Assembly: GCA_945949625.1 (NCBI GenBank)
Contig: CAMFFI010000025.1
Coordinates: 1 to 10,606 of the forward strand
Reading direction: 5' to 3'
From: an uncultured bacterium
GTDB taxonomy: Bacteria; Bacillota; Clostridia; Oscillospirales; Acutalibacteraceae
DNA: 10,606 nt
Part shown: positions 6,161-10,606 of the stretch, piece by piece
Position numbering within the stretch: position 1 is the stretch's first letter
Layout of the letters: each line of letters begins with the position of its first letter
Notes under the pieces: model-generated
What the model saw: the letters and a program-made list of their open reading frames with translations, nothing else
Told to the model about the DNA's origin: nothing
Database searches by the model: none
Translations under genes and position numbers: made by a program

Positions 6161-7682
6161 TTTTCTTCTCCTTAAGAGGTAATTTTTTATCAAAATTCAT
6201 TCCGCCGCGCTCTTTTCCTTTTAACGATTGTTTTGTTATGGCGGCAGGGTATTTTCCTGTAAAGCAAGCGTCACAATAGCCTTCATTTTTATTGAATATC
6301 ATTTCGCCTAAGCATTCGGCCGGCAAATATCCCAGTGAGTCGGCACCGCTTAGCCGGCAAATTTCATCAACAGTATGATTGCAGGCAATAAGCTCTTCGC
6401 GTGAGGGAATGTCCGTGCCGTAGTAACAGGGCCACATAAACGGAGGCGAGCTTATACGCATATGAACCTCTTTAGCACCTGCTTCTCTGAGCATTGTAAC
6501 AATTCTGTCAACGGTAGTACCTCTTACAATACTGTCGTCTATCATAACAACTCTTTTTCCTTTTACGGAAGTGATAAGAGGGTTAAGCTTTAGTCTGACG
6601 CTCTTCATTCGCTCCTTTTGAGTCGGTTTAATAAAGGTTCTGCCAATGTAATTGTTTTTTACAATACCTTTTTCATAAGGAATACCCGATTCCTCACTGT
6701 ATCCGATTGCTGCGTCAATACCCGATTCCGGAACACCTATAACAAGGTCGGCTTCAACGGGAAACTTTCTTGCAAGTATTCTTCCCGCCTGCTTTCTCGC
6801 CTCATAAACGCTTACAGAATCAATAATGGAATCTGTACGCGCAAAATAAATATATTCAAAAATACAAAGGGATTTTTTTACGTTTTCAACAGCCTTCATA
6901 CTGCGTATGCCGTCATCATCAACAACAACTATTTCACCAGGCTCAATATCACGGACAAATTCTGCACCGCAGGCGTCAAGAGCCGCACTTTCACTGGCAA
7001 AAACAATGCTGCCGTTTAATTTGCCCATACAAAGAGGCTTAAAGCCGTGAGGGTCTCTGGCGGCTATGATTTTTCTCGGACTCATTACCAACAGCGAATA
7101 AGCTCCCTCAATTTTTTTCATAGCTTGTTTAACCGCTTCTTCAACAGAATGACATTTAAGACGCTCGCGGGCAATTACATAACAGATAACTTCACTGTCG
7201 ATTGTCGTTTGGAAAATTGCTCCTCGCTTTTCAAGCTCTTTTCTTATTTCTACTGCGTTTGTTAGATTTCCGTTATGTGCAACGGCAATTGTACCCTTTA
7301 CATAACGCATAACAAGCGGCTGTGCATTTTCCAGCACAGAGCCGCCTGCAGTTGAATAACGAACATGTGACACCGCCATCTGTCCGCTTAAAGAATCTAA
7401 AATTTCATTGTTGAAAACCTCGGTAACAAGTCCCATATCCTTGTGATAGTCTATTACACCGCAGTCACTTACAGCTATACCGCAGCTTTCCTGTCCTCTG
7501 TGCTGCAGCGCTAAAAGTCCGTTGTAACAGGCATAGGCAGGGTCTAAAGAGCCGTCGCTGTATATTCCGAAAACTCCACAATCCTCGTGCAGTTCTTCTT
7601 TTGAAAAATTATCAAAGTTACTAACCAAAGGTTCCACCGTCCGATATTTTATATTACCTGTTTTATGTCGATGATTATGCAA
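6153..7682 (-). CDS. purF: Amidophosphoribosyltransferase, iron-sulfur type
   Basis: PurF makes phosphoribosylamine from PRPP and glutamine, the committed and usually feedback-inhibited step of purine synthesis. The N-terminal Ntn glutaminase domain begins at Cys35 in HEDCGVFGIY, so a propeptide is cut off before it, as in Bacillus PurF. RGQESCG and HVRYST follow. The PRPP-binding motif VVMIDDSIVRGTT spans 378-390. Cys273, Cys419, Cys470 and Cys473 (CDAC) match the four ligands of the 4Fe-4S cluster of the oxygen-labile Bacillus-type enzyme. No ATG precedes Cys35. Possible starts are TTG at 7682, GTG at 7637 and TTG at 7628, giving leaders of 34, 19 and 16 residues. I list the TTG at 7682 because it makes the same eight-base overlap with the purC stop that purB makes with purF, but its ribosome binding site (GAAGAGA) is weak. 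The function is certain; the start is not. Confidence 0.93.
   Translation of the reverse strand: MHNHRHKTGNIKYRTVEPLVSNFDNFSKEELHEDCGVFGIYSDGSLDPAYACYNGLLALQHRGQESCGIAVSDCGVIDYHKDMGLVTEVFNNEILDSLSGQMAVSHVRYSTAGGSVLENAQPLVMRYVKGTIAVAHNGNLTNAVEIRKELEKRGAIFQTTIDSEVICYVIARERLKCHSVEEAVKQAMKKIEGAYSLLVMSPRKIIAARDPHGFKPLCMGKLNGSIVFASESAALDACGAEFVRDIEPGEIVVVDDDGIRSMKAVENVKKSLCIFEYIYFARTDSIIDSVSVYEARKQAGRILARKFPVEADLVIGVPESGIDAAIGYSEESGIPYEKGIVKNNYIGRTFIKPTQKERMKSVRLKLNPLITSVKGKRVVMIDDSIVRGTTVDRIVTMLREAGAKEVHMRISSPPFMWPCYYGTDIPSREELIACNHTVDEICRLSGADSLGYLPAECLGEMIFNKNEGYCDACFTGKYPAAITKQSLKGKERGGMNFDKKLPLKEKKNG
6167..6173 (-). promoter_or_regulatory. Ribosome binding site deciding the purB start
   Basis: AAGGAGA on the minus strand ends six bases before the ATG at 6160. 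It lies inside the end of purF and rules out the in-frame ATG at 6193. Confidence 0.85.
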
Positions 7683-8382
7683 GACCGATTCTCTTCATCA
7701 TTTCAGCGTATGCTTCTTCAACACCGCCCATATCACGGCGGAAACGGTCTTTATCAAGTTTTTCCTGAGTATCAATATCCCAAAAACGGCAGGTATCAGG
7801 AGAAATTTCGTCAGCAAGAATTATATCACCGTGGAAACGGCCGAATTCAATTTTGAAATCAATCAAATCAACCTTACATTCTTTGAAAAACTCTACCATA
7901 ATTTCGTTGATTTTAAGCGCCATATGAGAAATCTTTTCAATTTCTTCCTTTGTAGCCAAATCAGCCGCAAGAATATGGTATTCATTAACCATAGGGTCGC
8001 CTAAATCGTCGTCTTTATAGCAAAATTCAAGTACGGGAACCTTCATTACTGTTCCCTCGGGAAGTCCCAAACGCTTTGAAAGACTGCCGGCCGCTTTATT
8101 TCTTACAATTACTTCAAGAGGAACAATCTCAACTTTTTTGAGGACTGTTTCCCTGTCGTTTAATTCTTCAACAAAATCAGTGGGTATGCCCTTTTTCTCA
8201 AGAAGCTGGAACATATAGTTGCTCATTCTGTTGTTTACAACGCCTTTGCCAACAATAGTACCTTTTTTCTCACCGTTGAAAGCAGTAGCGTCATCCTTAT
8301 AGGATACAATACAGTAATCAGGGTTGTCAGTTGCAAATACTTTTTTTGCTTTTCCTTCATAAAGCTGTTCTTTCTTTTCCAT
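7675..8382 (-). CDS. purC: SAICAR synthetase (phosphoribosylaminoimidazole-succinocarboxamide synthase)
   Basis: PurC uses ATP to join CAIR and aspartate, giving SAICAR, which PurB then splits. The 235-residue length is typical of the bacterial single-domain enzyme. The N-terminus KKEQLYEGKAKKVF matches the family's nucleotide-binding start. LEVIVRNKAAGS (89-100) is the first family signature, and LIDFKIEFGR near 175 is the second. I chose the ATG at 8382 because GGAGG lies eight bases upstream; the in-frame TTG at 8397 would place the start codon in the ribosome binding site. As first gene of the operon it follows a leader of about 70 bases and the promoter at 8460-8488. Its TAA stop overlaps the likely purF start region. 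Confidence 0.96.
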   Translation of the reverse strand: MEKKEQLYEGKAKKVFATDNPDYCIVSYKDDATAFNGEKKGTIVGKGVVNNRMSNYMFQLLEKKGIPTDFVEELNDRETVLKKVEIVPLEVIVRNKAAGSLSKRLGLPEGTVMKVPVLEFCYKDDDLGDPMVNEYHILAADLATKEEIEKISHMALKINEIMVEFFKECKVDLIDFKIEFGRFHGDIILADEISPDTCRFWDIDTQEKLDKDRFRRDMGGVEEAYAEMMKRIGLA

Positions 8383-8390
8383 TGAATGTT

Positions 8391-8395
8391 CCTCC
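8391..8395 (-). promoter_or_regulatory. Ribosome binding site deciding the purC start
   Basis: GGAGG on the minus strand lies eight bases before the ATG at 8382 and excludes the in-frame TTG at 8397. Confidence 0.85.
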
Positions 8396-8411
8396 AAATT
8401 CTACATCTTGT

Positions 8412-8442
8412 GTGTTCACTAAAAGTTGTACCTGTAAAACAC
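8412..8442 (-). other. Weak hairpin in the purC leader
   Basis: In the minus-strand leader GTGTTT can pair with GAACAC (six pairs, one of them G-U) around a 19-base loop. The hairpin is weak and lacks a T-run, so it is not an attenuator by itself. I looked for the conserved core of the purine riboswitch and did not see it, nor a convincing PurR box. The function, if any, is unknown. Confidence 0.2.
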
Positions 8443-8459
8443 AATAATTTTACTAATTA

Positions 8460-8488
8460 ATTATAATATAAAAAAGCTTTATAAGCAA
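8460..8488 (-). promoter_or_regulatory. Probable promoter of the purine operon
   Basis: On the minus strand TTGCTT (8488-8483) and TATAAT (8465-8460) are separated by 17 bases, a sigma-A-type promoter. Transcription would start near 8453, giving a leader of about 70 bases before purC. It is the hexamer pair nearest to the gene. Confidence 0.65.
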
Positions 8489-8554
8489 TAAGATTATATA
8501 AAAATTTTAGATTTTTATTATATTGTGAAAAAATTAACACTATAACTGCAAAAT

Positions 8555-8582
8555 ATTATATTAAATCACCTTAACAAAACAA
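8555..8582 (-). promoter_or_regulatory. Possible upstream promoter of the purine operon
   Basis: TTGTTT (8582-8577) and TATAAT (8560-8555) on the minus strand are separated by 16 bases. It would add about 95 bases to the purC leader. The region is very AT-rich, so a chance match is possible. Apart from the promoters and the leader hairpin I see nothing else in 8398-8661. Confidence 0.35.
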
Positions 8583-8618
8583 TTTTCCCAAAATTTTTAT
8601 AAAGAGATAAAATTTTTC

Positions 8619-8647
8619 TTGATTTTTTCTATAAGCTATTGTATAAT
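8619..8647 (+). promoter_or_regulatory. Promoter of the tRNA-Leu gene
   Basis: TTGATT (8619-8624) and TATAAT (8642-8647) are separated by 17 bases. The expected start is about 7-8 bases before the mature tRNA 5' end, a normal distance for a tRNA gene. Confidence 0.8.
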
Positions 8648-8661
8648 AAATTTTGTTACTT

Positions 8662-8748
8662 GCCGGTGTGTCGGAATTGGCAGACGAGACAGACTCAAAA
8701 TCTGTTGTCAGCAATGGCGTGTGGGTTCGAGTCCCACCACCGGCACCA
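8662..8748 (+). tRNA. tRNA-Leu (anticodon CAA)
   Basis: This is an 87-base class II tRNA with encoded CCA. The acceptor strands GCCGGTG (8662-8668) and CACCGGC (8738-8744) pair fully, with A as the discriminator base followed by CCA. The anticodon stem is ACAGA/TCTGT around the loop CTCAAAA, giving anticodon CAA, which reads UUG. A long variable arm (around 8706-8720) and a T arm with GGTTCGAGTCC confirm a leucine-type tRNA. It has its own promoter and terminator and stands alone rather than in a tRNA cluster. Confidence 0.95.
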
Positions 8749-8758
8749 AACATTTAAT

Positions 8759-8801
8759 CCTCTAAAATGGCTTTATATCGCTGTTTTAGAGGTATTTTTT
8801 T
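8759..8801 (+). terminator. Intrinsic terminator of the tRNA-Leu gene
   Basis: CCTCTAAAA (8759-8767) pairs with TTTTAGAGG (8784-8792) around a 16-base loop and is followed by TA and seven T. It begins 10 bases after the tRNA end. An ATG inside it (8767) is in frame with trmO but belongs to the hairpin. Confidence 0.85.
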
Positions 8802-8854
8802 GCTAAAGTATCGTAATTGTGTAGCAATCAAAATCTTAAAAACTTCGGAGATTC

Positions 8855-8860
8855 AAGGAA
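8855..8860 (+). promoter_or_regulatory. Ribosome binding site deciding the trmO start
   Basis: AAGGAA lies five bases before the ATG at 8866 and supports that codon over the in-frame ATG at 8767. Confidence 0.75.
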
Positions 8861-8865
8861 TATTT

Positions 8866-9576
8866 ATGAAAAATTCAAATGAATTAAAAATTATTGCACA
8901 TATTCACAATGACTTTACCGAAAAATTCGGTATTCCAAGGCAAAGCGGCTTAGTTGACACATTGCAATCAAAAATTGTTTTTACGCCTGAGTACAGAAAT
9001 AAAGACTCTTTAAGAGGACTGGATGAATACACTCACATATGGCTTTTATGGATATTTTCCAAGGCTGTCAATAAAGAGTGGTCACCTACCGTAAGACCGC
9101 CAAGATTAGGCGGTAACAAACGTGTGGGCGTTTTTGCCAGCCGTTCGCCTTTTCGGCCTAATTCCATTGGGCTGTCCTCTGTAAAAATAGAAAAAATTGA
9201 CCTTAACTCGCCGCTCGGTCCTGTTATTTATGTTTCGGGCGCAGATATTTTGAACAACACACCGATTATTGACATAAAGCCTTATCTTCCCTACACCGAC
9301 TGTCACAGTGACGCCGGCAACGGCTTTGCTTACAGCAAAAAAGACGGCGCTTTGCAGGTGGATTTTCCCACAGAGCTTTTGAATATTATTCCTAAAGAAA
9401 AGCAAAATACTATAATTGATATACTTGCTCAGGATCCGAGACCGGGTTATCAAAGCGAGCAAAACAGAATATATAAAATGGCTTTCGGCGGATTTGAAAT
9501 TCATTTTTCCGTATTGGAAAATACTCTTAAGGTTCACAGTGTTTTTTCCTCTGAAAACAACTTAAACAATGCTTAA
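8866..9576 (+). CDS. trmO: tRNA (t6A37) N6-methyltransferase TrmO
   Basis: TrmO (also TsaA/YaeB) transfers a methyl group from SAM to N6-threonylcarbamoyladenosine at position 37 of threonine tRNA, giving m6t6A. The 236-residue protein shows the SAM-binding TsaA-type beta-barrel domain in its first ~145 residues: RPPRLGGNKRVGVFASRSPFRPN (78-99) contains the family's most conserved part, which I mark by RVGVFASRSPFRPNSIGLS. The C-terminal extension carries DPRPGYQ (190-196), the second conserved site of the family. I start at the ATG at 8866 because AAGGAA lies five bases before it and because residues encoded upstream (from 8767) overlap the tRNA terminator and do not resemble the family. I see no convincing promoter in 8802-8855, so it may depend on readthrough from the tRNA gene. 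pyrB follows 82 bases downstream. Confidence 0.92.
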   Translation: MKNSNELKIIAHIHNDFTEKFGIPRQSGLVDTLQSKIVFTPEYRNKDSLRGLDEYTHIWLLWIFSKAVNKEWSPTVRPPRLGGNKRVGVFASRSPFRPNSIGLSSVKIEKIDLNSPLGPVIYVSGADILNNTPIIDIKPYLPYTDCHSDAGNGFAYSKKDGALQVDFPTELLNIIPKEKQNTIIDILAQDPRPGYQSEQNRIYKMAFGGFEIHFSVLENTLKVHSVFSSENNLNNA

Positions 9577-9601
9577 AAATTTTTAATTTGCCGTTTTTAT
9601 A

Positions 9602-9630
9602 TTGTATTTTCAGTCAAAATTTGATAAAAT
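9602..9630 (+). promoter_or_regulatory. Possible pyrB promoter
   Basis: TTGTAT (9602-9607) and TAAAAT (9625-9630) are separated by 17 bases in the 82-base trmO-pyrB gap. Transcription would start near 9637, leaving a leader of about 20 bases, too short for a PyrR-type attenuator. I see no terminator between trmO and pyrB, so readthrough is also possible. Confidence 0.45.
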
Positions 9631-9650
9631 AAATAAAAATGTGAAAGCGG

Positions 9651-9662
9651 ATGATTGAATGA
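9651..9662 (+). other. Three-codon ORF overlapping the pyrB start codon
   Basis: ATG-ATT-GAA-TGA (9651-9662) ends in a TGA that overlaps the pyrB ATG at 9659 as ATGA. The only ribosome binding site-like sequence near pyrB is GGATGA (9649-9654), which includes the first ATG. Such an overlap could adjust pyrB start-codon use, but it may be chance. Confidence 0.25.
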
Positions 9663-10606
9663 AACAAAAACACGTAATAGATTTGGAAAGCTTAAGCCGC
9701 AGTCAGCTTGAAAGAGTTATTAATCTGGCGGAGGAAATTATGAAAGCGCCGGAAAAATACCAACACGCCTGCGACGGAAAAATCCTTGCAACGCTTTTTT
9801 ATGAGCCAAGCACAAGAACACAAATGTCATTCCAGACAGCTATGTTAAGATTAGGCGGAAGAACAATCGGTTTCGACAATCCAATGAACTCTTCCGTTGC
9901 AAAAGGTGAAAATCTTAAGGACACAATAAAAATTGTCAGCGGCTATGCTGATATAATCGCTATGCGTCATCCCATGGAGGGTTCTTCAAAAGCCGGAGCG
10001 TTATTCAGCAGTGTCCCCGTTATTAACGGCGGTGACGGAGGTCATTTTCACCCAACTCAGACCTTAACCGACGTTATTACTCTTAATAATGAAAAAGGAA
10101 GATTAACAGACCTTACTATCGGTTTGTGCGGAGATTTATTGAACGGAAGAACAGTTCATTCGCTGATTAAAACAATGTCACATTTTGAAAATAATAAATT
10201 TGTTCTGATTTCTACAAAGGCACTTTCTTTACCTGCATATATTAAAAGCGTTCTTGATAAAGCACATTGTCCGTACAAAGAGGTTACAAGCCTTAAAGAG
10301 GCAATTTCGGAGCTTGATGTACTTTATATGACAAGAATTCAGCAGGAGCGCTTTGCAACACAACAGGAATATGAAGAACAAAAGGGAATTTTTGTTCTTG
10401 ACACAAACAAGCTTAGATATGCAAAAAAAGATATGGTGATTCTTCATCCGCTTCCGAGAGTTGATGAAATTGAGGTTGCTGTTGATGACGACCCGAGAGC
10501 CTGCTATTTTGAACAGGCTGTTTACGGTATGTACGGAAGAATGGCTTTGATTTATCTATTGCTTAACGATAAGGACTTTGCATTTGATTATTACAAGCCT
10601 CAGCTT
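9659..10606 (+). CDS. pyrB: Aspartate carbamoyltransferase catalytic chain (3' end cut off)
   Basis: PyrB joins carbamoyl phosphate and aspartate to give N-carbamoylaspartate, the first committed step of pyrimidine synthesis. The reading frame is open for 316 codons to the window edge and has no stop. This is already the usual full length (about 305-315 residues), so little is missing. The carbamoyl phosphate loop FYEPSTRT spans 47-54. SVAKGE (79-84) carries the mobile-loop lysine (Lys82), RHP (103-105) the active-site histidine, GGDG...HPTQ (124-134) the domain-hinge motif, and HPLPRVDEI (263-271) marks aspartate rather than ornithine carbamoyltransferase. The ATG at 9659 fits the family N-terminus, but its ribosome binding site is weak. 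A regulatory chain gene (pyrI) could follow outside the window; I cannot see it. Confidence 0.94.
   Translation, partial: MKQKHVIDLESLSRSQLERVINLAEEIMKAPEKYQHACDGKILATLFYEPSTRTQMSFQTAMLRLGGRTIGFDNPMNSSVAKGENLKDTIKIVSGYADIIAMRHPMEGSSKAGALFSSVPVINGGDGGHFHPTQTLTDVITLNNEKGRLTDLTIGLCGDLLNGRTVHSLIKTMSHFENNKFVLISTKALSLPAYIKSVLDKAHCPYKEVTSLKEAISELDVLYMTRIQQERFATQQEYEEQKGIFVLDTNKLRYAKKDMVILHPLPRVDEIEVAVDDDPRACYFEQAVYGMYGRMALIYLLLNDKDFAFDYYKPQL

Noticed and set aside
6161..6193. An upstream start for purB adding 11 residues
   Set aside because: The extra codons contain the AAGGAGA ribosome binding site for the ATG at 6160, and the family N-terminus fits MAKDTYESPL.
8383..8397. A TTG start for purC at 8397
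   Set aside because: It overlaps the GGAGG ribosome binding site of the ATG at 8382.
8571..8753. A 60-codon minus-strand reading frame across the tRNA-Leu gene
   Set aside because: It is the antisense of the tRNA. Its GGTRTHTPLLTTDFESVSS-like product is a well-known spurious protein produced wherever leucine or serine tRNA genes are translated backwards.
8767..8865. An upstream start for trmO adding 33 residues
   Set aside because: The ATG lies in the tRNA terminator hairpin, there is no ribosome binding site before it, and the added residues do not fit the TrmO family. The ATG at 8866 has AAGGAA.
9577..9658. A PyrR-binding attenuator or rho-independent terminator before pyrB
   Set aside because: Only an AAAAATTTTT palindrome with no GC stem is present, and the gap is too short for an anti-terminator/terminator pair.
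1..10606. CRISPR arrays, insertion sequences or a replication origin
   Set aside because: I saw no regularly spaced repeats, no transposase-like frame and no DnaA-box cluster.

Overview
The window looks like a chromosomal segment from a low-GC, Gram-positive anaerobe of the class Clostridia. The basis is strong AAGGAG/GGAGG ribosome binding sites, AT-rich intergenic DNA with TTGnnn-17-TATAAT promoters, a Bacillus-type PurF with iron-sulfur cysteines, and an XRE regulator of a kind I recall from clostridial mobile elements. A gut member of the Oscillospirales is a reasonable guess, but nothing seen here fixes the genus.

Left part (1-1804, plus strand): three accessory genes form a tight overlapping operon. 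They encode an XRE-type DNA-binding protein, a small cytoplasmic trypsin-like serine protease with His/Asp/Ser intact, and a 154-residue protein with a soluble N-terminal half and a hydrophobic C-terminal half. The operon ends in a strong bidirectional hairpin terminator. Next come about 100 bases without a gene, holding two TGTTGCCA direct repeats 11 bp apart and two short inverted repeats, and then the 3' end of guaA. The guaA 3' end (GAGTGGGAATAA) is a known integration hotspot for tyrosine-recombinase islands. I therefore read 1-1804 as one end of a genomic island whose cargo includes a candidate protease-plus-membrane-protein conflict (defence) module. No integrase and no second att copy are inside the window.

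Middle part (1805-8488, minus strand): a housekeeping purine operon is transcribed purC-purF-purB-purA-guaA. It covers the committed step (PurF), SAICAR synthesis (PurC), the shared lyase (PurB), and the AMP-specific (PurA) and GMP-specific (GuaA) end branches. purC/purF and purF/purB each overlap by 8 nt, while the later genes are spaced by 63 and 30 nt. A good promoter lies upstream of purC, with a leader of about 70 nt. I see no purine riboswitch.

Right part (8489-10606, plus strand): divergent from the purine operon, a tRNA-Leu(CAA) gene has its own promoter and terminator. It is followed by trmO (methylation of t6A37 in tRNA) and then pyrB, the aspartate carbamoyltransferase catalytic chain, which runs off the window end. 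A three-codon ORF overlaps the pyrB start codon.

The most interesting item is the protease/membrane-protein pair at 542-1659. Its function is inferred only from architecture and context.
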